DNA of 64,000 nt, taken from the NCBI GenBank assembly GCA_023653785.1, contig JAMKCH010088370.1:1-64000 (forward strand), given 5' to 3'. Shown here piece by piece: positions 33,800 to 46,552 of the stretch (its first letter is position 1; each line of letters starts with the position of its first letter). The position numbers were made by a program, and so were the translations under genes. The DNA comes from Ophioderma brevispina. Lineage: Eukaryota > Echinodermata > Ophiuroidea > Amphilepidida > Ophiodermatidae. The notes beneath the pieces are model-generated. The model was not told the DNA's origin. It saw only the letters and a list, made by a program, of their open reading frames with translations, and did no database searches.

Positions 33800-36700
33800 G
33801 TGGATACCGGAAAACGGGCACTATGTACTTCAGTCTTTATTTCAGAGTTCAAAGGGACCGTAATTATATTATATATTTTTATAAGATTGGGCCTATGATG
33901 CATGATCAGCAGCATCTATGACCATGAAAATATCAATGCCGCGAGGATCAAGTAATGTTTGTTTATTTTTTATGTAGAAAAGAGGGGACAAAGAGCGCGA
34001 CTCAGCATCACCGGAACTCTGGGGTCATCAGCATAAGAATAAAATATATATTCACAACAGATGTGCTATACTTGAGAAAGCTTTGTGGCCCGACAATGGA
34101 AGCCCTGGGGTCTCAGAACCCGAGTAATTACGAACTGGGGTTGTGACATAAATTTGTAATCATTACCCTTGTGGTTAATATGACTTCAAGTAATGGTTTT
34201 TATCCACTGTAAAAAACACACCAATGAATAGAAATTGTTTGTCGATGTTGTTAAAAATCTGCACTCATTTTGCGTAATTTCCTAGAAAGACAACATTATC
34301 ATCAAGGAATTGCATAATGTTAGCAGCAGAGCAGTTCTTGTAGGCAGGTTGAAACATCTCACCAAAGTTTATTGTTCAGTGACATGTTGTGTCACTTGAC
34401 TTGGATCAGCCTTCTCAATGATTGGGCCACAAATTTATTTTTTTTCAAATGGTCGATAATTTTCCACGGGCATTTATTTGGATCCATTGTCATCCATTAT
34501 TATTTTTCGTTGATTTTAATTGAGTCCTATAGAAGAGGGACACCAGATACTAGAAAATTTAACCAATCTGCCGGATAAGAGGTACAACCACTCAAAAGTT
34601 GCTTTTGTAACCCACACAGGCAATTGTAAGCATGGAGCACGATTTATTGGATAATTGATAATCCTAACAACATAGAGTTTGACAGTGCTTTGAAACGGAC
34701 ATGAAACTATCGTGTTTTTGTTTCACGCTTCGCATCCTGTGACGCCATATGTTTTTTTTTACCTTTTGCAACCAAAGAAGAAAACATCCAAAAGTCATTG
34801 GCACGATCAAAATCAGGCGTTTCCATATCTAAATTACATTTTGCGTTGATGTTTTAAAAGATATTTAATATTTTAACATTTCATGTCTACAAGGCAATGT
34901 TTTGTCTAGGAAGTTGTTTATTTTTTTTTTAAAAAAAAAAAAAAAAACTGATTTAAAAAAAAAAAGTTTTAAAATTTTATAAAGTGGGTTTCGGTGTGTT
35001 TTGCAACTATCTCCTAATAAGAACTTCCTAGTTGGACATAGAGGGGGCTAAAAGTAAGTCTTGTAAAGTATATTGTTTGTAGTTCGAGTTATTATTGGTT
35101 CTTGGAAGGCATGCACAATAGGTATTACGTCTGGTGCGTAGTATAATTGTGTTCTCATTACATTTGTGGAACACGATTGATTATTGTTTCAATTGATTGT
35201 CAATATCTCATTTTACACTGCCTCTGCGTGTACTCATAAATATAAACATATGAAAATTCATTTTTTTAAAAGCTAGAAAGTAATTGGTGAATTCGCCGTG
35301 CTCAATTTCCGCAAATAAATGGGACATGTTTTAAAGTAATACATAAATAAATGGAGGGCTACCATGATGTGGATGCCACATAAAATGTTACAAGAATTGC
35401 TTATTTTGACATATTTAATCAATCTTGTTTTTTAAGAATTTTTTTTATAAATCTAATCCAAAATTTTAAAACGATTAAAAACAAATCCCAATGTCCCTAC
35501 ATCAAAAATATAATATACAATATTCCTTTTTTAACACATTAAGAAAAAAATAAAACCTTTAAAAAGCTTTTTGACCTCTGACATAATGGCTATAATAAAT
35601 TTTATTCATTTCTATTCCTCTTTCCCCAATTCATATATCATCGTATTGTTTTCTTTTATAGACTTGCAAAATGTCTAATAAAAGCTGTCCAAACTTTGCT
35701 TTCAATAGATTGTAAATGATATTCGTGTATCCAATAAACCACATTTTTAATGTGCCTGATTATACGTTTGTGATTATTGCCAAAGCATGCGTGCTGGCGC
35801 CAAAGCCATAAATATAACAAATAAATAATAACTATAATCCCCAAGCATTGGGGGGGGGGGGCTTTTCAACTTGCGCTATCTCTTAAGCGCAAGGCAATTA
35901 TCATACGGTGGTAATGAAACGTGAGTGTCCTCCATGATAAGTGTCCTAGCTAGCATGTCACCAATAAACCATGACCCTGTGAACGAGAATATTTGGGATG
36001 AGGCTGCGTACGAGCACTCAATGAAACACAATAGCTTGAGGGGCATGGGATGCAGATCATGACACGGGCTCGTGTCCTGTCCAACGATGTTGTTGCCGCT
36101 TATCGTTGATAAGAGACATTATCTATTCTATCATTTTAGTAAAGCCCATGATGACAGGTTTTGATTAAATTTCAAGTTGACAGTGCATTAAGTTCAATTA
36201 ACCATCGTTTTACCTGGCCCCCTAAGTCATATATTAAATCCCTATTACAGAAAGACTAAATTTACTTATATATAACCATTTTGCTTGTTTACATTACTTA
36301 TATAATTTGCCCTTTTATACTTTTTATCTCTTCTTGTAATAATTTTATGTTGTATTTTTTAATTTGTTATGTTGGATCAGCGATCTAAGTATGCACGGCT
36401 GTTTATAAAAGCTATTCCATAGATTAGTGATGATAATTTGTTGTCTTTAAAGCCTAATCCATTAACGTCTCTTGATGCGTATGGAGAATCACTGATAAAA
36501 ATCCTTTTTAATATAAATATCATATAACGCAATCATATACGCATACTACCAACACCCAAAGTTTTAATGTATTTAAACGAAAGTGAAAGTTTTAATAATT
36601 ACTTTTCACCCACATCCACGTAATCCATCTACCTTCCTTCCTACCTACCTCCCTACCTAGCCTATCTATATCCCTAACATCCCTAACTGCCTTTAATTGA

Positions 36701-37400
36701 CTTTTCAAAAAATCATGGAGCGGACTCCTATCTTGGGTTAGTGGGAACATTTCCTAGATTTACAAGAGAAAAAAGCTATCTCCTCTTTTGTAATGATCGT
36801 CAGATTTTCCTTAGGGATGTTTAGTGATATAAATTTAAATTCACCAAAGCTGTAAAAGAGGTCTACAGATCATCACACACACAGACCCACACCCACGCAA
36901 CCACAACAACCCACACACCCACGTTATGGCATTTTTTGAACCACCAATACTCTTTCCCTCAATTAAGTACCTTCTTATGACTCATTAGCTTGCTGACACT
37001 CAGTTTCAGAGCTCTTGAACAAATTTCACACCATGCAATTTAAATATTTGCCTCCAATGAAGCCTAAAGGGCCTACCCTTGCGATCCTCTTCAGTCCAGA
37101 TGGCTTAAACATTAGGCGCATTTCCGAATGTCTATGTTGAGAGCCATACTGTCTTCTATGTAAAACCAATGAACCCTCAACTCTAAATTCGAACGCGAAT
37201 CGCAGTGGACTACAAAAACTCGCACAATGTCTTCAAACTTGGGCTTCTGTCTTTAACGAATCCACTATTAAGACTCCGCAACCTGTAAATAATTTGCACC
37301 AAGGTCAAGAAATCCATTCAGGATACCTTAAAACAAAAGCGCTCTGATTACTGGAGAAACTATATCCGCCCGTAAGTGACCAAGGTCTTCTATGAATGAT
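33800..37400. other. Long region without recognisable genes
   Basis: AT-rich sequence. It holds a T-run/A-run palindromic stretch at 34919-34980, a G-run at 35850-35860, a 'ccttccttcctacctacc' microsatellite at 36625-36660, and CA-rich DNA at 36872-36922. No open frame exceeds 68 codons. I see no splice-bounded coding block. Confidence 0.35.
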
Positions 37401-37404
37401 TGAT

Positions 37405-38810
37405 TTCTAATTGATTTTATTGATTTCCACATCATCAAAAGAACATTACAACACTTAAAATACATAGAAATGATATGGGGGATGTGACCAAAAGGCCCGG
37501 AGGCCAGAGGTAGTCACACCCCAAAACAATTATATATACACAAATACAATCCTGGTAATAGATCTATATTACACTACCATGTGAATGTATGAAAGTAAAA
37601 AATACAAAATTCCATACACATTCTCCAAACCTAACTATCAGTTTTTTTAATATGTGGATATAAAGATGACTTTTTTAATTGTTTCGAAAGACTTGACGAT
37701 TTGGACAGTTTCAATTTTGATCATACGATTTCCATAGAATATGCCCAAAGTACTTACGGTTTTGTCCGAAACGTTTCTTTGTTCTTGTTTGAATAATAGT
37801 CATTGGCATTCCTTGTACAGTAATTATGATATTCGCAGTTTTTTGAAAGAAGTGTTTAAATGTTTTGGCAGCTGATTTGTATAGATGTAAACATGAAAAC
37901 GCCCACTTCACTTTTATATATGTCATATACAGTCAGTATTTTTAAATTTTTGAACAAGGGAGCTGAGTGGCTTCCTGTAATGACATTTTGAAATAGTTCG
38001 TACAGCCCATTTTTGAAGTTAAATATTTTATCCATATGCTATGATACTATTCCCCCATACTAAACACGATAATTTTACATATGGTAAAATTAACGTAACA
38101 ATAACAAAGAATACAAAATTCGATCCGGAATAGAATGTTTAGCTTATGAGGACACCAATATTTTCGTGCATAGTTTTTTGATACTACCATCAATTTGAGT
38201 TTTTCCAAGTAAGATTTTCACCAATGATAACACCGATGAACTTCTTGGAACTCACCCTTTGTAGCTTTGTATTATCCGATTCAACTATTATTTCATTATC
38301 ATCCACATATTTTGCATTCCCATGACGTGTGCCTAGTAGCATAAAGTTGGTTTTTCCTGCATTAACAGATAGTTTGTTTGCTTTGAACCAGTTTGTTACT
38401 TCTTTTAACTCTTCATTTATTACATTTATTTTACCGGCGATATCATCATGCGAATACAAAATCGTAGTATCATCAGCGAATAACACAAATTTTAGCATAT
38501 TAGATGTATTTATAATATCACTGACATAGAGTAAAAATAAGAGAGGGCCCAATATTGATCCTTGCGGGACGCCACAAGTTAATTTTCTTAAGTTGGATTT
38601 CTTATTTTTGTAATATACGTATTGCATCCTATTACTTAGATAACTATTGAACCAGTCTAAAACCATGCCTCTGAAACCATAGTGCATTAATTTGCGTAAT
38701 AATATATTATGGTCAATAGTGTCGAGTGCCTTTGACAAATCTAAAAAAATACCAACAGTTTGTTTATTATTTTCGACAGCATTACAAACCTTCTCCACCA
38801 AATCAATCTT
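37405..38810 (-). mobile_element. 5'-truncated LINE, with 3' UTR and tail
   Basis: On the minus strand the reverse transcriptase part (38801-38190) is followed by ~750 bp without a long frame. It ends near 37410 in 'gatgatgtggaaatcaataaaatcaa', a tandem ATCAA-like tail. At the 5' side the element stops abruptly at ~38810, where a SINE in the opposite orientation begins, as expected for incomplete reverse transcription. Confidence 0.75.
38190..38801 (-). CDS. Non-LTR reverse transcriptase, partial, open over 203 codons
   Basis: This is part of the polymerase domain that performs target-primed reverse transcription of the LINE RNA. Visible blocks in order: DLSKALDTIDH at residues 21-31 (motif A; the first Asp binds metal), CGVPQGSILGPLLFLLY at 76-92 (motif B), FADDTTIL at 108-115 (motif C, the two catalytic Asp at 110-111), and KTNFMLLG at 150-157. 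The family has ~400-residue RT domains preceded by an endonuclease. Here the endonuclease and the first RT blocks are missing through 5' truncation, and the frame stops after 'NLTWKNSN'. The Met start is only the first ATG, not a true start. Clade is probably CR1/Jockey-like. It is the best-preserved coding sequence in the window, suggesting a younger insertion. Confidence 0.9.
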   Translation of the reverse strand: MVEKVCNAVENNKQTVGIFLDLSKALDTIDHNILLRKLMHYGFRGMVLDWFNSYLSNRMQYVYYKNKKSNLRKLTCGVPQGSILGPLLFLLYVSDIINTSNMLKFVLFADDTTILYSHDDIAGKINVINEELKEVTNWFKANKLSVNAGKTNFMLLGTRHGNAKYVDDNEIIVESDNTKLQRVSSKKFIGVIIGENLTWKNSN

Positions 38811-38824
38811 CCTACTTCGGTTGG

Positions 38825-39312
38825 TGGAGCGTGGGAGAGCGTGGTCTAGTGGTTAGGGTGCTTGCCTATGGCGCAAATATACCAAATCAAAAATCCCGGG
38901 TTCGAATCCCGGTGGGGTCACTTGCTGGGATTCACTCGGGTGCTCAATTCTGGATTTAATCTGTATACGAGCTATTGATTAAATACAGAATACCGCTCTC
39001 CTCCATGGTTCACTTGGAATTGGGCAAATGAATCATGAAAGCATCCCGTCCTTCGGAGGGGACGTTAAGCCGTCGGTCCCGTGTACAGAGAGTCACAACT
39101 GTACATGTACATCGCAGTCAGTGTCGAATAAGAGTAGGGTGTAAACCCCTGACTGTTCCCAATCCGCCCCCAGTTTCAAAAAACGCGGGCCATGTTAGGA
39201 GCGTCCGTATCATAGATACACGCGGCCCCGGATCAGCTTACACAGTTGAACAAATCCTGACACCACCACAAGCCATTACGAATGACTTGTGGACACGAAC
39301 GAACGAACGAAC
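38825..39312 (+). mobile_element. tRNA-derived SINE (~490 bp)
   Basis: The head has a Pol III A-box-like TGGTCTAGTGGTTAGGGTGC (38844) and a B-box GGTTCGAATCCC (~38900), spaced as in a tRNA. The body contains 'cccgtccttcggaggggacg' and 'ttaagccgtcggtcccgtgt', a phrase of the kind shared between SINE families as a conserved central domain. It ends in (ACGA)n at ~39297-39311. SINEs are non-coding and are mobilised by a partner LINE; the 3' tail does not match the adjacent LINE tail. Confidence 0.85.
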
Positions 39313-39337
39313 GGTTGGTGGACAAGGGGGGGGTCCA

Positions 39338-39432
39338 TGGAACCAGCTGATATTCTCCCAACTGATATTCTCCCAACTGCACAACGTCCTGCACAACAGC
39401 TGATATTCTCCACAGCTGATATTCGCCCCACC
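39338..39432 (+). repeat. Short minisatellite, CAGCTGATATTCTCC unit
   Basis: Four copies of a ~16-base unit (C)AGCTGATATTCTCCC with a 'tgcacaac' spacer, immediately after the SINE tail. Confidence 0.75.
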
Positions 39433-39439
39433 TGCACAA

Positions 39440-40220
39440 CTTTCCTGACTTATTTCTTTATACTGAATCTGCTAAAAAAGCCCTCATATTGCAGACTTAC
39501 AGTGCCATTGAACCTAACATTCCCAAAGCGCATGATCTCAAGCAAAGCAAGTCTGCTGTGGCTTCTTCTGACCTAACAAGAGAAGTATTTTTAATACCTC
39601 TCAGTGTTGTTTTGAAGTGGGTTTTCGTGGTAATAGTTTACCAAAGAAAATCTTTTTCGTATTCTCATCCATTTTTAAATGCATTCGCTTTTCAAGAAAC
39701 AGGTAATAAGGGACGTCTCCAGACTTGCTTTGCTAGGCTCCTACGCCATCTGGAACAGTAGAAAGGAGTTGGTTAGGGATAATATCAGCTGTTGAAAATG
39801 TAATGTTTGCTCTTATGACTTTTTAATGGTATTTTTACTTCATTGCTTGTGGTTCATGTGCAATATTTTTCCCTGCATGGTCCATGCTCTTCCTTACTAC
39901 TACTTTGCATTTTGCGTGAAGACCTTTCCTGGGTTTAGGTGTGTGCTTTTTAATTTAAACCATGTAATAAGTATAAATAATAAAATAATACTATAATAAT
40001 ATTAAATTCTATACGCGAGGAGGCCGAAGCTCATGGCGCCGCTGTGGAGCGCTTGAGGTTTCTACAACACACCAGTAAATCCAGAGAGACATGGAAGAGC
40101 TTTAATTATGGGAAGAAGTCCATTTTAGATGCACGAGGAACCGAAGTTCTGAAGAAAACCAACCGCGGGACGATATGGATCGGCAACCAATTCACTGTAC
40201 TACACCATCTCCACGGGTTG
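39440..40220. other. No recognisable gene
   Basis: Two frames of 90-95 codons overlap at 39289-39761 but have no motif. 40010-40220 is GC-richer ('gaggccgaagctcatggcgccg') with a 64-codon frame and no recognised family. Confidence 0.3.
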
Positions 40221-40223
40221 AAC

Positions 40224-40400
40224 ACCGGTGTAGAATAATTATTGTCCCGGCGTACTCATATCGCAGGAACTGGTGAACAATAGGGCAAAGCGATTCATTT
40301 GACTCTGTCACGCAACATTAGTTTCACGCTTTATTTCCGTTATCGTCTAGGAGCCCGACTATGGCTCCCTGCCTGGACTATAATCTGCTTTCACACCGGG
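40224..40400 (-). mobile_element. MITE family M3, copy 1
   Basis: Ends are ACCGGTGTAGAATAATTATTG (left, imperfect) and the mirror of CCGGTGTGAAAGCAGATTATAG (right). The interior 'acgcaacattagtttcacgctt..ttccgttatcgtcta' is shared with the other copies. Non-coding, 177 bp. Confidence 0.7.
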
Positions 40401-41141
40401 ACGCATTGGTTCCGTAATTGCCCATAGGCTAGGCTCTCACTACTAAAACACTCAGAATGATGGTTCAATTTACAACCCATAACAAACACTACAGAAAATA
40501 TTAACAAAATGTTATAATATTAGTCAATTGATCAAGTACATAATTCGATACTTGATACCCAATAAAGTTCAATTACATGTTATATAATATCAATAGCACT
40601 TAGACTTAACCCTAAAGCCACTTATCTGGCCTAGATAAAGTCATTAGGGTGTTTTGTTTGTATATAGTTTCGCCCTAATTCTTTCATAATATTACTGGTA
40701 TAAGCGTACTCCTGAAAAGTGCAGAGGTTCGTTGAATTATTCCTTTGTGAATGTGTTTTTTGGGCTGGGCTAAATGGAACCCCCCCACAATTAATGTGTG
40801 CAAAAGCACCTTATCCATTCAAGTGTTAAGTGTTAATGAATTGAAGTGAATTTGGGGGACGAGGTCACGCATTGCTAAACACATGGCATGGGAAGGTGCA
40901 GTGACCTCTACCGAGTAACTTAACCCAATGAAAATATGTATTTTTAAAATACTTTATACACGTTAATATTGAACATAGCTACTCTTCGGCTGATTCTTAT
41001 AATGATGTTAAGTTATGGGCTTATGAGAGGAAACAAAACATTTATAAAATATTTGTATATTATTTTATGTGATAATGTTTACCACTTTTTCGACATTTAA
41101 ACCACTATAATATTGCGGTTTATAATCTTTTAGCAGATTAA

Positions 41142-41316
41142 ACCGGTGTGAAAGTAATCATAGTCCGGAGGTATCATAGTCCGGGATCCATGGACGACAA
41201 CGGGAATAAAGCGTGAACCTAAGGTTGCGTGAAGAGGCAAAATGATCGATGCCCATTGTTTCACCACTTGTTCCCGGACTGTGAGACCGGGCGACCATAT
41301 CTCCTGCCACACCGGT
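41142..41316 (+). mobile_element. MITE family M3, copy 2
   Basis: Opposite orientation to copy 1. It begins ACCGGTGTGAAAGTAATCAT and ends GCCACACCGGT. The interior 'gacaacgggaataaagcgtgaacctaaggttgcgtgaag' mirrors copy 1. Confidence 0.7.
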
Positions 41317-41537
41317 CATTTTTACATAACCCTACAGTTGGCTGCAACATGCATAAAAAACAGTTTTTTTTCCCAAAAGTCACTAAAATATTATGGAAAA
41401 ACCCAAAGTACACATTGTTCAAATAGCATTAACCCCACAATGACAACACATTCAGTACTTAGGCCTATTAATATTCCTTCATTGTCATCATAGTACGCGT
41501 TACTCGGGTTCCCTTCGCGCCTAACGATTTAGTTACA

Positions 41538-41701
41538 AGGTGTTTGAAGTAATTATAGTCGGCCGATATAGTCCGGCAACAACGGTAAAGAATAGGACAC
41601 TCAATTCAGTCGACTCTTCACGCAACATTAGTTTCACGCTTATCCGTTATCGTCTATGGAGCCAGAATGTGACTCCCGGCGGAATATATCTGCTTTCACA
41701 C
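41538..41701 (-). mobile_element. MITE family M3, copy 3 (degraded ends)
   Basis: Same orientation as copy 1: 'aggtgtttgaagtaattatag' ... 'cacgcaacattagtttcacgctt' ... 'atatctgctttcacac'. The CCGG terminal bases are lost. Confidence 0.65.
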
Positions 41702-44700
41702 GCTTAATAGGGTTCGGGAAGTGGTCCAAACTTTGGTAGAATGATCTTATACTTTTAATTGCGCAGTACTGTATTACACGTGAAATATGATCAAGCCATC
41801 AGGCAACTGCAGTCAAAGGTCAATGAACTATCACGTTATTCCACACAAAAGTAAAATACATGTGAACGGGCAGTGGGCTGAAGAAATTGCTGCTAAAAAT
41901 TAGAATCAAACGGCTTATTTTTGGCTGATATTTCTATATCCTATTTCAGCACAAGTCCCTTTTAGTAAAGGTAACACTGCTGTTGGTAAATATCTAAATA
42001 TAAAAAGTATTTTTACATCAATTTTAACTATAAAGGTCATTAGTATTGGATGTCAACTTTACAAGAAATTACATTAAATGTAAATGAATTACTTATATAA
42101 AAATGTGTGTAATTCGGTAAAAGTTTCCTTAGTCATCCCAAATGATCTCAATTGTTGACGGGTTCCCGGCCTTGTTTAACTGTTATCAACCAACTATATA
42201 CATTGAATGCAAAAAAATATATAAAATAATATGGAGTTTGTTTCATTTAGGACAAAATTTGTCTACTTTTTATCTTTGTTTTTTAATTTGCCCTCTTAGA
42301 AATGCAACAGTTAAGATAACTAGTATCCCTTGATATTAGCCTCATCAAATTTGCAATAGGCAGTGTTCAAAGAATACGACAGGGCCACGCTTAAAGCATG
42401 GCATGAGTTGGCAAACAGGAAAGGAACTGAACGCGAAAAAGTAGTAGCAAATAGCTGACATCAATTATAGTTCGTCAATTATATTTGATAAAAAATTCAT
42501 TTGTTTGAGAAAGTGCAATATTTGATGTATTGCGAAGTGAGTGTAAAAGTTAGGTGAAATTTGTTGAATTGTGATTGTAATTTTGTGTCAAATAATGATG
42601 TTGGATGAGCAGCGTATTAATTTCTTTCTGTTGCTGAGTGATTTTTTTTTTCCTGAGTCCGCCCTCAATTGGAGCTATTGGTATAGCAATCAGTTGCCTG
42701 CAGACGCGATGGCGGTCAAGACTCTTTCATTATAGCAACACACCAAAACGAATCAAATAATAAAGAAAGAATCCCAAAACCGATTAGGCACTTGAGTGGG
42801 TCTATCATGGGGGTTCCCATACCCACACACGTCCTCGTCCGTTATGAAAACATAGAAAAAATTCATAATTTTGCGTTCAGATTTCGCTTTTGGCGACGTC
42901 TTAAAATGGAATCCTTGGCCGCACTCCCCCTAGTTTGATAATACAGGAACTGATGTATTAACATCTCGGAAAACTACTGAACTTGCCGGTTTAACTTGAA
43001 GATTTTGACTGTGTAAACTGAATAGTCACTAAACTGACCTGGCAAGTATTAGGCCTACACATCAGTCCAGTTGTGTTTGGAAAAAAATCGCCTTGACACT
43101 GTAAGGATCAGTCAATTTGCGGCCAGATTAGAACTTCTATCGGTGGATCGTTGCAAATTTCAGCAACCTCACAGGCAAAAATTAGTATTTAACGTTTAGC
43201 AAGGAAGTGGGTTGAGGCTAATATTCACCGCCCTTGTGATATTTTTTTTCCATATCAAGCTTAGTTGCTATAATGATCAGATTCACTGCCGTAATATTTA
43301 TAACCGTTGAAAATGTTACGACCGAGGGTGGGGGGGGGGGGGCGTGAGGCGGGGGGGGGGAAAACTGCATTTCAGAGTGTATGTAGTGTAATGAAGGCAG
43401 TGTAATACACCCTTCCATTTTCACCCACTCCACACAGTGAATCACATTTTCTAAAATTAATAAAATTTAAAAAAAAATAATGTAATTAAACCCCCAGTGC
43501 GTCGGCAGGACTTCTTTTTCGGGGGGTTGATTTTTTGTTTGGGAGGGAAAGTGAATTCTGTGGCAGGCAAAATATAAACAAGGACATTTTGAAACCAATT
43601 ATGGCTCCGAATCGCTTAATTTGGCCAAAATTTGATTTAAATCCCCAAATCGTGATTTTGTTTTCCTTTCGCCGCGGGGGGGGGATTTGCCACCCTCGTG
43701 CGCCGCCCCTGCCTAAACGTAGTATGGAAGACACCGGCTAGATTGAATTCCAGAAAACTGCAATTGATCTTTTCTCAACTTTGGTGTGATTTTGCATATA
43801 AAACTCAGGCTTTAGCTAGGTTTCAGCGGAAAACTTCCGACTTCGATTGTTCAGTCATTTCAAAACATAGGTATGGCAGTGTGCAAAAAAAAATGTGTGG
43901 CTGAGAAGTAGGTCCCCTTCCAGGTGCTATGTGACGGCTTTCTCTCTGAGGTCTACAATTATTTCAAATTATGTTTTATTGCTGAATCATTGTTTTAATT
44001 TATCAGCGGCCTAGTTTTTAATGGAGGGGCGAAGGTTATACTGCAGTGAGGATTTTCAATTTTCCTTCTCCTCATTCCTTCAAATACGCACAGAGTTCTA
44101 ACAGCCGTTGATACATCATCATATACTTTACAACATCTCATTCATGGCACCGTTCAATAAACCTCAACTCATGATAAAAAGATGCACCTGGTGTCAGTAT
44201 ATGAGTCATGGTACCGAGAAGAATAAGTGTTCATGTTGTGCCAGGTTTATCGGAGTCATAAAAACCCATGTCCTGGAATAAATATAATTAGTAGTAAACT
44301 AAGCACCATTATATAAAGATAATCCAAACAGGCCACAGGATAAACAGTCCCATGTGTGTTGAGTTTGTATACAGTATTAGGACAGGTGTTTTTCAAGTTT
44401 ACAGTACACATAGTTCCATGACTTAGCCTGTGGATGGAGGGATTTTTGCATGTTAAACATTTAAAAAGGCAATAAACATGTCACTTTGAACTTTCTGTCT
44501 CATTTATAGCATTGCCTTCAGCTGGCAGCATTCAGGGGACGGGGAAAGGTGGGAAGGGCAACACATGTTAATATGCAAATAAGTCAGAATAATGTTGGGT
44601 AGTGTTTTTTATCATAAAAATGTATAAAAAATAGGGGGTTGGTTGTTATAGGTACACATCAAAACTTTTTTTTTTAACATCACAAATTCAAAATCATCTT

Positions 44701-45299
44701 TTCAATTTCAAGAAAAAAATAGGACACAATAAAGTCTATATTGAAAAACATCCAAGTTTTATTATAGCTCCTAACCTCAAATATGCAGATCCCTGTTCAA
44801 TGGAGAAAATAAAAAACGTATAAAAAAGCGTTAGTTTCATAAAATAATTAGTTAGTGATTTAATATGCGATGTACTAGCTGATGGTTATTATTACCTATA
44901 ATCGATCATTACAGTGGTTTTTTTTTTTCTTCATATAATCGATACAAATGATGATGACAACTCAATATCCGTTTATAAAATTGACAAAGCTCGCCCTGTA
45001 TGAATAAAGGTTAATCGTTGGTCGCCAAGGCAATAGTCTCGTTGAAGGGGATATAATACGAATTTATTAGATCAGCCAGTTTATTCACAACAGATTGTAA
45101 ACATATAATCAACCATTATTATAACGATTAAAACTACATATTGCACAAACACTAAATTGACAACTGGCAGGATAAAAGACTACGACAAAGAGATACCCGA
45201 CCAGGGAGTCTTTGCAAGGCGATGTTAAAGGTGGGGATGGAAACATTGTACAGACAAAACCTAACAAACGAAAGCGTACATATACAAATTCAAAAACTG
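41702..45299. other. Long region without recognisable genes
   Basis: AT-rich sequence. G-runs sit at 43330-43362 and 43675-43684; the block 43490-43735 ('ccgcggggg..ccaccctcgtgcgccgcccctgcc') resembles a degenerate repeat related in style to 46480-46550. No convincing open frame. A T-run is at 42646-42655 and another near 44922-44931. Confidence 0.35.
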
Positions 45300-46482
45300 G
45301 TGGGTTCATCAATGTAGGTTCAAAGTTGGAACAAAATATGCTGAACGAGTCCAAATAACAATTTTTACTAGATTTTCTTAACAGTTTTGAGTTTGGCATC
45401 AGAAAAATCGAGTAGTTGATGATAGTTTTCAAGGGTGATATGTTCTCTTGTCAAAGAAAGATAACCCCTGCGACTATTTCAAATGGCCAAGCAATTCAAA
45501 CTTCATACATTTATCAGAAAGCTCATTAACAAGGCTGGTGTATTTGTTAAAGTTTCCGAGAATGGGCGCTCTGAATTATTTGTATCGAAGGGGACCGTCC
45601 GTAAGCTCAATAATGCACAACTTCTTCCGTTTAGGCCAGTGAATGACTAAACCGGGCGTTGAGAAGTAGGCAAGATATCTGGGGGTATTATGGTTGTGTT
45701 GTTATTTGCCAGCACCATTGCAAGGATATATCTTTGTTGAAGTCGGGTTGAGCAAAAGTAGGGACACCAACTACGAGAGCACCGATATAGTGAACGCATG
45801 TGTATACTTGCTTCAAGCATAGGCTTGCAACAATTAAAGCATGGTTAGGGTATGGATATTATTACAAAAAGAGGGCACTTCGATGTTATTTGACGACCTA
45901 AGCGCCACCTACCAAGGTTAGCTAGGGTTGGAAGAGAATCAGTGCATGCATTAAGAACAAATTGGAGAGCTCCTTTTGGGAGTTCATACATGTTACGCTT
46001 CCAAGTGAAACAATAATTTTCAAGGTGAGCTGTTGCAGGGAACTACCCTGGACAACAAGATCCTTAGAAACTATGTTCTTGTTAGTAGGGATAGGTTGGC
46101 AAATAGGGGGAATTTTCTAAGAGCCCTCGGGCCTCTTGCTAACTAACGATCGCAAAATTTTCTAGTGAGTAGCTCTTCTCTACCTAATTTGGATGACAGG
46201 GCCTCCTGAACTTTTGAATCTTAACTCCTTTTAAGGTGCACAAACGCTGCTGCATGACATTCTTTATATATATGAGATATGTTACGGAGCTCCAGAGACC
46301 CCGATGCATAGAGTCCTGCGAGTGTACCTGATTTTGGAATCTGTAACCATTTCTTAATGTACCTATTGGACAATGCATCAAGTTTTGGAAGATCGGAGCT
46401 ATTAAGTTCATGGACTGTATGATGATATCTAAGCGACGGTAGTAAATATCTAACATAGATAGCAAATTTATACTCTTTCCTT
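45300..46482 (-). pseudogene. 3' part of a retroelement polyprotein (RT C-terminus plus nuclease-like domain)
   Basis: On the minus strand from 46482 downward, 'KFAIYVRYLLPSLRYHHTVHE' (split over the line of decay), 'LDALSNRYIKKWLQIPKSGT' and 'LYASGSLELRNIS' correspond to the conserved post-RT segment of a widespread metazoan retroelement family ('..RRWLGLPRSLS..LYG..'). After frameshifts come 'CPLF..TLTM.LNCC' (zinc-knuckle-like, ~45850) and 'PGLVIHWPKRKKLCIIELT' (~45600-45655). The latter matches the D...(I/V)ELT block of the C-terminal nuclease-like domain in that family. Stops and frame changes show it is inactive. No RT core lies upstream because 46483 onward is another repeat. Confidence 0.65.
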
Positions 46483-46552
46483 ACCAATGTGCAGAGCCGG
46501 CGCAAGCTATGCGCCAGGTGCGGCGATCGCCGCACCACTTTTTGAGAAGCAA
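46483..46552. repeat. GC-rich repeat junction with perfect palindrome
   Basis: TGCGGCGATCGCCGCA (46517-46532) is a 16-base perfect palindrome in 'gccggcgcaagctatgcgcc..'. It adjoins an A-run and probably belongs to a short dispersed repeat. Confidence 0.4.
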
